Positions 11,729 through 22,972 of a DNA stretch of 64,000 nt are shown one piece after another (positions within the stretch are counted from its first letter, which is position 1; each line of letters starts with the position of its first letter). This stretch comes from Nilaparvata lugens. Taxonomy: Eukaryota; Arthropoda; Insecta; Hemiptera; Delphacidae. Position numbers and translations under genes: made by a program. Below the pieces are notes generated by a model. That model saw only the letters and a program-made list of their open reading frames with translations. It had not been told where the DNA came from and did not search any database. The DNA lies in the NCBI RefSeq assembly GCF_014356525.2, contig NC_052506.1, positions 35,493,564-35,557,563 on the forward strand. The letters are read 5' to 3'.

Positions 11729-14700
11729 CAAACCACTCTCTGTCTCAGACAGCACGGTATCGCGCATGCGTTAGCAACGGGTTTTTCACGTTCCATTCAG
11801 TCAGATCTTTGAATGTAACGTTCTTTGTGATGATGGTTACCGAGCACTGTAACTGGAGCCAATCGTCATTCTATTTGATGAAGATATTGTTATACAATGA
11901 TGATTTATCATTAAATTCAATATATAATCATTTTATTTGATAAAAGAAAGAGTACTTTTAAAAAATATAATTATTAAAATATAACAGTTGTTATTCAACT
12001 GATGTTAAAAAAACACTATAACTAAGTCAGCATATTTTAAAACAAAAACCGAACCCTCAACCTCCCCTTTTACATTTAAAACATCACATCAATAAACATA
12101 ACTATTTGAAAAACCTCTAATCCTTTCCAGCATATTGCAATTTCAAAGCAAAATCCTAACCTATCTTTCCACCTTTGAAATATCAAAAAGCATAATTCTA
12201 CCTGGACCCTAGCCCTTTCTAGCATATTGCAATTTTAAAGCAAAAACCTAACCTAACCTTATGGAACATTATTAAATATAATCCAAAAATCCTAACCACT
12301 AACCCCTAACCCCTTCACATTTGATTATTTAGATTTCAAAGCAAAATCCTAATCCCCTAACCTATCCTTTTACATTTGAAACATCAAAAAACATAACTCT
12401 AACTGCACCCTAGCCCCTTCTAGCATATTGCAATAATTTCAAAGCAAAACCCCAACCTATCCTAATAACACATTATTAAATATAACCTGAATAAAACCTA
12501 ACCTCTAACCCTTTCACATTTAATACTTTAGATTTATTCGTCATCTTTAGAACAAAACATAAACATGTGGTTTATTTCATGAACATGTTCACAAACATGT
12601 GGTTCAAAGCAAAATCCTAATCCCCTAACCTATCCTTTTACTTTTGAAACATCAAAAAACATAACTCTACCTAGACCCTAGCCCCTTCTAGCATATTGCA
12701 ATTTTAAAGCAAAACCTAACCTATCCTAATAAAACATTATTAAATATAACCTGAATAAAACCTAACCTCTAACCCTTTCACATTTAATACTTTAGATTTA
12801 TTCGTCATCTTTAGAACAAAACATAAACATGTGGTTTATTTCATGAACATGTTCACAAACATGTGGTTCAAAGCAAAATCCTAACCTATCTTTCCACCTT
12901 TGAAATATCAAAAAGCATAATTCTACCTGGACCCTAGCCCTTTCTAGCATATTGCAATTTCAAAGCAAAATCCTAATCCCCTAACCTATCCTTTTACTTT
13001 TGAAACATCAAAAAACATAACTCTAACTGCACCCTAGCCCCTTCTAGCATATTGCAATTTCAAAGCAAAATCCTAACCTATCTTTCCACCTTTGAAATAT
13101 CAAAAAGCATAATTCTACCTGGACCCTAGCCCTTTCTAGCATATTGCAATAATTTCAAAGCAAAACCCCAACCTATCCTAATAACACATTATTAAATATA
13201 ACCTGAATAAAACCTAACCTCTAACCCTTTCACATTTAATACTTTAGATTTATTCGTCATCTTTAGAACAAAACATAAACATGTGGTTTATTTCATGAAC
13301 ATGTTCACAAACATGTGGTTCAAAGCAAAATCCTAACCTATCTTTCCACCTTTGAAATATCAAAAAGCATAATTCTACCTGGACCCTAGCCCTTTCTAGC
13401 ATATTGCAATTTCAAAGCAAAATCCTAATCCCCTAACCTATCCTTTTACATTTGAAACATCAAAAAACATAACTCTAACTGCACCCTAGCCCCTTCTAGC
13501 ATATTGCAATTTCAAAGCAAAATCCTAACCTATCTTTCCACCTTTGAAATATCAAAAAGCATAATTCTACCTGGACCCTAGCCCTTTCTAGCATATTGCA
13601 ATAATTTCAAAGCAAAACCCCAACCTATCCTAATAACACATTATTAAATATAACCTGAATAAAACCTAACCTCTAACCCTTTCACATTTAATACTTTAGA
13701 TTTATTCGTCATCTTTAGAACAAAACATAAACATGTGGTTTATTTCATGAACATGTTCACAAACATGTGGTTCAAAGCAAAATCCTAACCTATCTTTCCA
13801 CCTTTGAAATATCAAAAAGCATAATTCTACCTGGACCCTAGCCCTTTCTAGCATATTGCAATTTCAAAGCAAAATCCTAATCCCCTAACCTATCCTTTTA
13901 CATTTGAAACATCAAAAAACATAACTCTAACTGCACCCTAGCCCCTTCTAGCATATTGCAATTTCAAAGCAAAATCCTAACCTATCTTTCCACCTTTGAA
14001 ATATCAAAAAGCATAATTCTACCTGGACCCTAGCCCTTTCTAGCATATTGCAATTTTAAAGCAAAAACCTAACCTAACCTTATGGAACATTATTAAATAT
14101 AATCCAAAAATCCTAACCACTAACCCCTAACCCCTTCACATTTGATTATTTAGATTTCAAAGCAAAATCCTAACCTATCTTTCCACCTTTGAAATATCAA
14201 AAAGCATAATTCTACCTGGACCCTAGCCCTTTCTAGCATATTGCAATTTCAAAGCAAAATCCTAACCTATCTTTCCACCTTTGAAATATCAAAAAGCATA
14301 ATTCTACCTGGACCCTAGCCCTTTCTAGCATATTGCAATTTCAAAGCAAAATCCTAATCCCCTAACCTATCCTTTTACATTTGAAACATCAAAAAACATA
14401 ACTCTACCTAGACCCTAGCCCCTTCTAGCATATTGCAATTTCAAAGCAAAATCCTAATCCCCTAACCTATCCTTTTACATTTGAAACATCAAAAAACATA
14501 ACTCTAACTGCACCCTAGCCCCTTCTAGCATATTGCAATTTCAAAGCAAAATCCTAATCCCCTAACCTATCCTTTTACTTTTGAAACATCAAAAAACATA
14601 ACTCTACCTAGACCCTAGCCCCTTCTAGCATATTGCAATAATTTCAAAGCAAAACCCCAACCTATCCTAATAACACATTATTAAATATAACCTGAATAAA

Positions 14701-15951
14701 ACCTAACCTCTAACCCTTTCACATTTAATACTTTAGATTTATTCGTCATCTTTAGAACAAAACATAAACATGTGGTTTATTTCATGAACATGTTCACAAA
14801 CATGTGGTTCAAAGCAAAATCCTAATCCCCTAACCTATCCTTTTACTTTTGAAACATCAAAAAACATAACTCTACCTAGACCCTAGCCCCTTCTAGCATA
14901 TTGCAATTTTAAAGCAAAAACCTAACCTAACCTTATGGAACATTATTAAATATAACCTGAATAAAACCTAACCTCTAACCCTTTCACATTTAATACTTTA
15001 GATTTATTCGTCATCTTTAGAACAAAACATAAACATGTGGTTTATTTCATGAACATGTTCACAAACATGTGGTTCAAAGCAAAATCCTAACCTATCTTTC
15101 CACCTTTGAAATATCAAAAAGCATAATTCTACCTGGACCCTAGCCCTTTCTAGCATATTGCAATTTCAAAGCAAAATCCTAACCTATCTTTCCACCTTTG
15201 AAATATCAAAAAGCATAATTCTACCTGGACCCTAGCCCTTTCTAGCATATTGCAATTTTAAAGCAAAAACCTAACCTAACCTTATGGAACATTATTAAAT
15301 ATAACCTGAATAAAACCTAACCTCTAACCCTTTCACATTTAATACTTTAGATTTATTCGTCATCTTTAGAACAAAACATAAACATGTGGTTTATTTCATG
15401 AACATGTTCACAAACATGTGGTTCAAAGCAAAATCCTAACCTATCTTTCCACCTTTGAAATATCAAAAAGCATAATTCTACCTGGACCCTAGCCCTTTCT
15501 AGCATATTGCAATTTTAAAGCAAAAACCTAACCTATCCTAATAAAACATTATTAAATATAACCTGAATAAAACCTAACCTCTAACCCTTTCACATTTAAT
15601 ACTTTAGATTTATTCGTCATCTTTAGAACAAAACATAAACATGTGGTTTATTTCATGAACATGTTCACAAACATGTGGTTCAAAGCAAAATCCTAATCCC
15701 CTAACCTATCCTTTTACATTTGAAACATCAAAAAACATAACTCTAACTGCACCCTAGCCCCTTCTAGCATATTGCAATTTCAAAGCAAAATCCTAACCTA
15801 TCTTTCCACCTTTGAAATATCAAAAAGCATAATTCTACCTGGACCCTAGCCCTTTCTAGCATATTGCAATAATTTCAAAGCAAAATCCTAACCTATCTTA
15901 TAACTGTGACTGTTGCTGGCCGTTACTCTGTTTCTGAGACAAAGAGAAGCT
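11729..15951. repeat. Satellite-bearing block flanked by a 14-bp direct repeat
   Basis: ACTACGAGAGCACA occurs exactly at 11715-11728 and 15952-15965. Just inside are imperfect inverted ends: TCTCTGTCTCAGA on the left and TCTGAGACAAAGAGA on the right. Most of the interior is the tandem array described separately. The left 300 bp (11729-12030) is non-repetitive and includes GTATCGCGCATGCG. The arrangement resembles an insertion with a target duplication, or array growth inside an older element. Confidence 0.55.
12030..15898. repeat. Complex satellite array with telomere-like CCTAA motifs
   Basis: Three unit types alternate. A 92-bp unit contains CCTAACCTATCTTTCCACC and TCTACCTGGACCCTAGCC. A 100-bp unit contains TCCTAATCCCCTAACCTATC and CACCCTAGCCCCTTCTAGC. 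A longer unit of about 180 bp carries ACATGTGGTTTATTTCATGA followed by ACATGTTCACAAACATGTGG. The long-unit motif occurs at 12565, 12829, 13281, 13733, 14770, 15035, 15384 and 15641; the two 452-bp spacings are near-identical higher-order repeats. Every unit has C-rich CCTAA words on this strand. It is non-coding. Confidence 0.9.
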
Positions 15952-16155
15952 ACTACGAGAGCACAACGAGGTTTTTAGGTTATGAAAATGACGTCAAGCG
16001 GGTTCACTGCCTTCACGATACCCCAAAACGACGGTTTCGGAATCTTTGGTCAGTTTGTGCTGGTGAAATCCATCAGCATTCAAAACTTCTGTTCAGCCAG
16101 GAACCACAGTTTCGAAACCGGCGGTTTCAGAAACTTTGGTGAAATTGGGCCTAAA

Positions 16156-16390
16156 GCTGCGTACACATATTTGTGCTTTCAACCAGCACCAAGCACGCTC
16201 CTCCCTTGTACCGCCTTCGTACCACCATCGAACCACAGTTGGACCGCCCACGCACCCATCATGAACGTTACGGAAGATGTTGGATCTTCTCGCGTTCCCC
16301 GGTCGAACCACTCTTGCTCACCGGTCGATCATCAATCGCTCTGCTGGAGTGACGTTCAGTTGCAGAGCAGAGCGACAGTCTGTACGCACC
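16156..16390. mobile_element. MITE with GGTGCGTACAGA-type ends
   Basis: The left end GCTGCGTACACATAT is mirrored by GACAGTCTGTACGCACC. The interior is GC-richer than its surroundings. The ORFs across it on both strands (15906-16437) cross several element boundaries and look spurious. The ends resemble the element at 26974-27459. Flanking TAA/TTA makes a 3-bp target duplication possible but not secure. Confidence 0.5.
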
Positions 16391-16459
16391 TTAAGAGTAT
16401 CTCTTTAAGGTTAGGATATCTAAAGATATCTCTTTAAGGTCTTTGACATGACGTGACTA

Positions 16460-17335
16460 TAGTGAGGTCCACGTTATAATGGCAGTGTGGGATTGACAAT
16501 ACTGTTCTTTTCTATCATACAACAAAACAGGTAGCACTATCTCTCTCTAGCTTTGCGATGTCTGTTTTCCAGAATATTTTATTTTTACTTTTGACAGTGA
16601 CTGTTCAAAAGTAGACAAAGAATTCTCAGCCGCCAGTTTTTTTCTTCATTCTATCAGAGAAAACTTCTATAATTAATTATTGTATTCTGTGATTCTATCA
16701 AAATACTTTAGTACAAAAGTCGTATAATTGATTTTAAATGTATTTTTGAATCGATTATATAATCTTTAGACATTACCGTATGAGAAACACAAATTAAAAT
16801 ACCTACCTGAAATGACATTTTAAAAGTGGATAACTAACCATCCTAGAATTCATCCATGCTTCAGTTAGCCTATACGTATAGGTTAGACCTACTCGTACCG
16901 GTATAAATAATATTGAAAGGTTTTTTCAGAATTATTTATATTGAAATTACTCATTTTTGATAGGATTTCTATTTTTCTCTCATTTTTAAAAGAAATTGGA
17001 ATAGAATACCTAGCAAATAACTTAATTTCTGTTGTTTTGAGATTCAGATTGGTGTATCACAGCTTTATAGAATAGCCGTCATTTCAGGTTTGTATAAAAA
17101 AAATCTGATCTCAGTTATAGAAGCAAAATTTTTTAATCAAATTATAAAAAATATATATTCTTGATTGATTCGACATGAAATTGATTACTTTTTCAAGGAA
17201 ACTATAATTATTATTAGATCAAATTTAATGGGATGAATTGAGTAACAGCTGTGTACACTCAGTGGCAAAATGGAGAGACTTGGCAAAGTTTTTCTCCTTT
17301 CTTTCTTACCTGCCATTATAACGTGGACCTCACTA
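16460..17335. mobile_element. 876-bp TA-target MITE, long member
   Basis: The left end TAGTGAGGTCCACGTTATAA plus TGGCAGTG is mirrored by TGCCATTATAACGTGGACCT plus CACTA at 17335. TA precedes it (16458-16459) and TG follows, a decayed TA. No transposase frame was recognised inside, so it is non-autonomous. Confidence 0.8.
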
Positions 17336-18180
17336 TGGTATTTGTGCCATGTAAAGAGCATTGGTTGGATAGGCGTTTGATTGCTAGTTTCCATTCTAGT
17401 TTCTATTCTGTGTCAACATGGCGTCATAATATTAAGATCATGTCACGCTGTTTGCGTCGTCTTGAAATTTTCAATTTTTATGAATAATTACTAGGTACCT
17501 CTGATATACAGCAATTTTGAAATGGGTTAAATCTACATAAAATGAGGTAATTAATGAGATTCTCTTGTTGTCTACAGGGTAGAAATAGCTGTATTGTAAA
17601 CTAGAATTTTCTTAACTTACATGAAGAATGCACAATGGTTTTTGTAGGTACAAGTTATTTAAAATTACTACGATACCTGTAAGAAATTGCGTATTATTAG
17701 AATTATGATAAGCTTGAAATAATGTTTTTCAATGTTCTCTTAGTAGTTGTATATTATTATCAATATCAACTTATTTTTACTACGATGAACAATTTTTAAA
17801 TTTGACGGTATTTTGATTGGAAGAGTTTCAAGAAAGTGTAAGTTTTAGTTTTGGGCTTAGGTTAGATATTTAAAAAAAGTAAAGTCAACCTATTTCCGTT
17901 AGCCTTGGACTATGACTACGATTAAGTTAGAAAAATTAAGTTAACTATAAAATCATGCAATGGATTTACTTAGGTAATCTATTATTATCATCGGTTAATA
18001 CAGTATTCTAAGTATGCACACAAATGCCGATCTGAAATCACGTGATAGGTATTTATCAACCTTTGTAAAGGCTATTTAAGTTATTTATTAAAAATTCATT
18101 AAATAAAAATACTTCCAACTTGAAGTGGTTGACAGCTTTCAACACCCTAATAATGTATCTTATGATAGGCTATGATAACT
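17336..18180. other. Unassigned intergenic sequence
   Basis: No coding, RNA or terminal-repeat signal was found. It is AT-rich and only short shadow frames are open. Confidence 0.5.
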
Positions 18181-18204
18181 TTGTAATATGTAAACTTACT
18201 GAAC

Positions 18205-18345
18205 TAAATTAGAACGAAAGAGAAACCTTTTTGATGTATTAACAAGGCTTTATCAAACATTAACGACAACCAAAATAAAACATACAATTGATTTGCTTAG
18301 TAACTAGATCATATGATTATAGATCATATGATCAATATCATCACA
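18205..18345 (-). repeat. Probable 3' LTR of gypsy copy 1
   Basis: It ends on the plus strand in ATCATCACA at 18345, matching the ...TCATCACA end of the better-defined LTR at 47088-47232. A purine-rich stretch (AGGTGGAGTGAA on the minus strand) lies next to it, as a polypurine tract should. The outer boundary is not defined because no clear TGTGATGA start was found; 18205 is approximate. Confidence 0.5.
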
Positions 18346-18355
18346 TTCACTCCAC

Positions 18356-20690
18356 CTAGGAGAATGAATGTTCATAGTCCTTTAAATAAATTGGAAGCCT
18401 TTTTGTCCTTGTGCTTCTTCGATTTGCGTTAGCTTCACTAACGTCAGGCTCTTGAACTGAATGCGGATCCTCCGTTCCTTGGGTGTCTGGAGATACAATT
18501 CCAGAATACTCATCTGGTTTTAATTCCCACTCTTGCTCTTGAACTCTGAAAGGATCTGGAAATGATGGTGGTTCTTCTACTTCTTCTTCCGAGCTGGCTA
18601 TGGGCACAGTCGGAGCTAGATCCCTCGTAGACACTGTCTTTTCTCTTCCATCTGGATATTGTACGTGAGCGTATTCACCATTTCCTTGAAGTAGTGTAAC
18701 CTCTTCAAAAAGCGGGTTATATTTCGATGTTCTCACGTGCTTTCTGAGTAATACGGGTCCCAGTGAGATGAGCCAAGATGAAGTTGATCCGCCATTTCCT
18801 GTTCGTCTAGGAAACCGGAATATTCTTTCGTGTGGAGTTTCATTGGTGGATGTACATAGTAGGGACCTGATCGCATGGAGTGCTTCTTATAGGCAGTCCT
18901 CCCAGTGTGTGATTGGAAGTTTTCTAGATTTTAGAGTCAATTGAACTGTTTTCCATATCATCCCGTTGTGTCTTTCAGCCTGCCCATTCCCTCTTGGATT
19001 ATAGGGTGTTATTCTGCTGAAAGCAATCCCATTCAATGTTAAGTAGCTCTTGAGTCCCTGAGACATGGAAGATGGTCCTTGGTCTGAATGAATATAAGCT
19101 GGTGTTTCAAACATAAAAAATATACTTTCCAAGGCCTTAATAACAGTTGTGGAAGACAAATCAGGTCAAGGTATAGCTAGAGGGTATCTAGAGTATTCAT
19201 CAATCACTGTCAGAATGTAATTATTTCTGGTTTTTGAAGGTATCGGGCCCTTGAAGTCTAAGTTGAGGTGCTCAAATGGTGATGTAGCTTTGATAAGAGT
19301 TCCTTTGTGGCTGTAAAATTTTGGTTTTATTTCAGCACACACTCTGCATTGATGGCCTGTCGTACTTTATCAAGGGAGAATGGTAGATTTTTACTTTTTA
19401 TCCAGTGATAAAATCGGGCTGTACCTGGATGACAGAGTGTTTAATGGTATCTCTGGAGGTTTTGTATTCTATTTGTTACGTTAGCGCACATTCGGGATAA
19501 AGCATCTGCTGTTACATTCTCTTTTCCTGTGCGATAGCTGATGTCATATGTGAAACAGGAGAGTTTCAAGCGCCAGCGACAGATTTTTTTCATTTTTAAT
19601 TTTACTCTGGTGATGTTTGGAAAATATGAAAGCGACTGATCTTTGGTCTGTGATAAGTTGGAAGTGTCGCATTAGAAGAAAGTGGCGCCATTTACGAACG
19701 GCTTCAACTATGGCACAAGCTTCTTTCTCTATAGCTGGATGATGCCGTTCTGTTGCTGATAGGGTTCGGGAGAAGAAAGCAACAGGTTCGCCCAATTGTG
19801 ATAGAGTAGCAGCAATTGCAACATTTGATGCATCAGTTTCTACGACAAAGGGAGCTTCTGGATCAATGGAAACTACCATTGCATCGAGTATAGATTGTTT
19901 CATAGCTTCAAACAATAAAATGTTAGTTTGATTCAGTGGGAATGTAGTTTGAATTAGAGGCTGTATCTTGTCTGAGAAATTGTGAATAAATTTTGAATAG
20001 TGAGAGAACATACCAAGTACTCTTTTCATTGAAGCTGCATTCGTCGGCGGGGGAAGGATTTCAGTGATTCTAGTCTGTTAGGATCTGGGCGGATAGTCTT
20101 GTCCTTGATAATATAGCCAAGGAGATTAGTTTCTGATATTGCAAAAGAGTTTTTTTCCATATTTATTGTCAATTTGTACTTGTGACAGCATTCATAAAGT
20201 TTTTCAAGTTTCTATCATGCTCTTCTGTTGTAGTTCCACAAATAGTAAAGTCATCGAGATAGGCAAACGTACTTGAGAGATTCTCTTTTTGAATGATATC
20301 ATCAATCACTCGTTGGAAGGCAGCAACCCCGTTTGTCCCCGTTTGTCACTCCGTTTCTGATAGAAACGGTCAGCTGCTTCAAAAGCCGTATATAATTTGT
20401 CACAATTCCAGACTGGTATCTGGTGATAAGCACTTCGAAGATCAATAGTACTAAATGCAGAATATCTAACAACCTTTTCAACTACTTCTTCTATATTCGG
20501 TAGAGGGTATTCGTCCAGTGGAGTAAATCTGTTAATCGTCTGGGAGTATAATCTATCACTATACGCTTTTTATGATTGTCATTGGAAGTTACAAGCACTT
20601 GAGCTCTCCATGGGGAGTCACTTGGCTCTATGATACCTTTTTTTATAAGTTTATCCACCTTTTGAGTAATGAATTCCATGTCAGTTTAAT
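18356..20690 (-). pseudogene. Ty3/gypsy pol (RT, RNase H, integrase), decayed, copy 1
   Basis: Minus-strand fragments appear in the order expected for Ty3/gypsy pol. The N-terminal RT part is at 20491-20679 (GIIEPSDSPWRAQVLVTS, KRIVIDYT). RNase H is at 19544-20029 ([47 protein letters not shown]). The integrase core is at 18887-19159 (YIHSDQGPSS, NPRGNGQAERHNG, so the second Asp and the Glu are present). The integrase tail is at 18356-18736, ending RRSTRTKRLPIYLKDY. Frameshifts and stops separate the pieces, and the central RT with its YxDD box is poorly readable. It is related to, but clearly diverged from, copy 2 in intron 11. Confidence 0.85.
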
Positions 20691-20789
20691 TGTAACGTCT
20701 TGATTTTACAGCAATGGGTTTGGTGTTTGGAATAATGTGCTGAAACAGCGGATCAGGTTTGACTTGAGCAGTGGCAAGACCACATACTT

Positions 20790-22057
20790 TTAGTGGGTCT
20801 TTGTTCCATGAAAAGACATATACAGACCTGAATTATTAGACAATAGATCATGACCGAGTAATACATCACAGCAGAGATCTTTGAGAACAAGGAGAATTAC
20901 ATTTTTGTGCTTGTGGCCAAGAATTGAGAGATTAACTGAGCATTGCCCAACAACTGATGATCGGAGAGAGGTAGTAGCCATACAAATTTGTTCATTAGAC
21001 GGGTGAATTTCTAATTTCAGATCTTTTGCAAGTTGTTTATTAACAAAACTACTGGAACTGCCAGTGTCAATTAGCGCAGCTACTCTAAAATCATTCAACA
21101 AAGCCGGTACAGTAGCTTTACTGAGTCCTGGAGGTGACGAATTACAGATTTCTGCTGCTGATACTAGTTTATCATTCTTGTGGGTCTGATTTGATCTGCA
21201 CATTATTGCATAATGCCCTTTTATTCCACATTGGACCACGCTAAGGCGTGGGTAGAAAACCTAGACATTTCTTTGTAATTAGAAATTTAGATCATGATCG
21301 ACAAAATATATATGCACCTTCAACTTCAAGCAATAAGACATATATATATTCCACATTTCCTACAAAATATATTGCGAGCCCCCTGCTCATTTCCCCTATT
21401 CATTTCTGAAGTGTGAGTTGAAGCCACAGTAATCATATACTTTGAATTCTTTTCTTGATAGAGTAGCTTGTGCAATTACAGGCTCAGCCTAAGTTAGAGA
21501 TTCAACTGAGGATTTGACTACAGGCTGTGCGGCGTTGAGTAGCAACGAGGACGAGCTGAAACTAAGTGAGTCACGGTATGCTGATTCTAAAGTTCTAGCG
21601 TGGTCTACTATTGCATGGAAATCTAAAGATTTTGATTCCAAGAGACGTCGAATATCTGGAGACAGCAAACCACTTATAAAAGCGTCTCTCACATAATCAT
21701 CATGATTCTTTTCTGCTGTTACTGCCTTGAATTTATATTTTTTGCCTAAAAGCATTAGTTCTTCAATAAATTGATCAATAGATTGGCCTGGTTGTTGTTT
21801 TTAGTTTGAAGTTCATGACGTGCAAATATTTCATCAACTGGCCTAGTATACAATTTTTGTAATGAACTAAGAGCATCGGTATACGTACCACAGTGACTTA
21901 TTCATTCGAATACTGCTGGAGATATAAAATTGACTAGTATTTTGAGTTTTTCTGCATCCGTCGATGTATTGTTGAAATGAGATTCATAAACGTTTTGTAC
22001 CAATGTTCCCATTCCGTTTGAGCTGTGGCCGAGTTTGCGTCCAGATCCAGACATAGA
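20790..22057 (-). pseudogene. Ty3/gypsy gag and protease, decayed, copy 1
   Basis: From the 5' side on the minus strand, gag starts near 22057 (MSGSGRKLGHSS...VQNVYESHFNN) and continues at 21489-21755 (DYVRDAFISGLLSPDIRRLL). A first zinc knuckle is broken near 21400, and a second reads QCGIKGHYAIMCRS at 21239-21180. The aspartic protease follows: [18 protein letters not shown] with the DTG active site, then CDVLLGHDLL. About 150 bp (21250-21400) between the knuckles looks non-coding, perhaps a small insertion. Several frameshifts make it non-functional. Confidence 0.8.
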
Positions 22058-22807
22058 ATTCTTCGAAATGATTTTATTTCAATTCGTTCTTCATTTATAT
22101 CAGATTAATCTCAATTGAATACATGTTCTAAAAGTGTGATTCAAAATCTATGAATTTACATGAGAAAATTTTTGATAAGAAATGGGAATATTTATAGATA
22201 TTTATTTATTCATCCAATCATTTTATTTAGAATTAAGCCTATACTTCTAGAAAAGTATAGGCTAAAGACAAAAACGGCTCTAATTCCAATTCATACAACA
22301 GATATGGGGAAATGAAGGGCTGAGATTCAAGTTTGACATGTCTTATGAGGTGGCGATGAATCAGAAACGACTGGGAACCAACTAACCACTACATTAGTCT
22401 ACTTTGGTCTCATTATTGTCCAACAATTTTAAGTTTGATGAAAAGTGTATGGTAGCTACGCTTTACAAGTCACCACATTAGTCAAACAATATTCTCGAAA
22501 ACCATTGACAGTACATTGGAAAAAGAGCATGGGTTACATAATTTCGAGGATCGAAGGAATTAATTACTTAAATGTATTAAATAATTGATATCATGAATTA
22601 TATTGGCTCCTATAGATTAGGCTACTCATTCACTTATAAGTAAGGGATCAATACATTTTCTATTTTTGTTACTGGATCAAATGTTGGATAAATTATGTCA
22701 GTTGAACGCTTCTATACATGCAACATCCAATTTTAACTTATGAAATGTAGTAGCCTATTCAACTCATCATTAAATGTTAATTTTTGCAGTGACACACTCG
22801 CTGAAAC
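22058..22807. other. Region upstream of Rubicon; no element resolved
   Basis: This stretch lies between the gypsy gag start and the Rubicon start codon. A gypsy 5' LTR would be expected next to 22058 but I could not recognise one. The Rubicon promoter and 5' UTR presumably lie here; no TATA or initiator element stands out. Confidence 0.4.
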
Positions 22808-22972
22808 ATGGAAGAAACTAGTCAGTACTTGTTGCACCAGTTGAAAATCACCGTTGAAGGTCTGCTGATCACGCAGCCCACTAATGTGTGGCATGTCTAC
22901 GGCGGTCTCAACAGGCTTCATAGCATTTTCGAAAAGATCTTCAAACATGGATGCAGAGTTTTCAATCAAGAG
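22808..22972 (+). CDS. Rubicon: Rubicon exon 1 (RUN domain start)
   Basis: It encodes residues 1-55, including [18 protein letters not shown] and [19 protein letters not shown], the first helices of the RUN fold. Phase 0 ends at the donor GAG|GTAAGT. The ATG lies in AACATGG. Confidence 0.9.

Larger units (their letters stand above)
9645..16456. mobile_element. Composite block with nested inverted ends
   Basis: The left outer arm (about 9645-9683: AGTCACATGACACAAAGACC, then TTAAAG) is mirrored by the right outer arm (about 16391-16456: GGTCTTTGACATGACGTGAC in reverse). Just inside, GGCCCGATTTCACCAAA at 9684 is mirrored by TTTGGTGAAATTGGGCC ending at 16151, with TAA at 9681-9683 and 16152-16154. 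Inside again, a 14-bp direct repeat brackets a satellite block. Copy D and several MITEs fill the rest. The layers suggest serial insertion; a single large transposon is less likely. Confidence 0.55.

Noticed and set aside
12030..15898. CRISPR-like regular repeats
   Set aside because: Units are tandem, of unequal length, without unique spacers, and lie in an intron-bearing eukaryotic genome; this is a satellite.
12030..15898. True telomere
   Set aside because: CCTAA words are scattered inside longer units and never form a pure (TTAGG)n run, and the block is internal.
15906..16437. Plus-strand ORFs of 78 and 151 codons
   Set aside because: They cross the satellite edge, a GGGCC end and a MITE, so they are chance frames over several elements.
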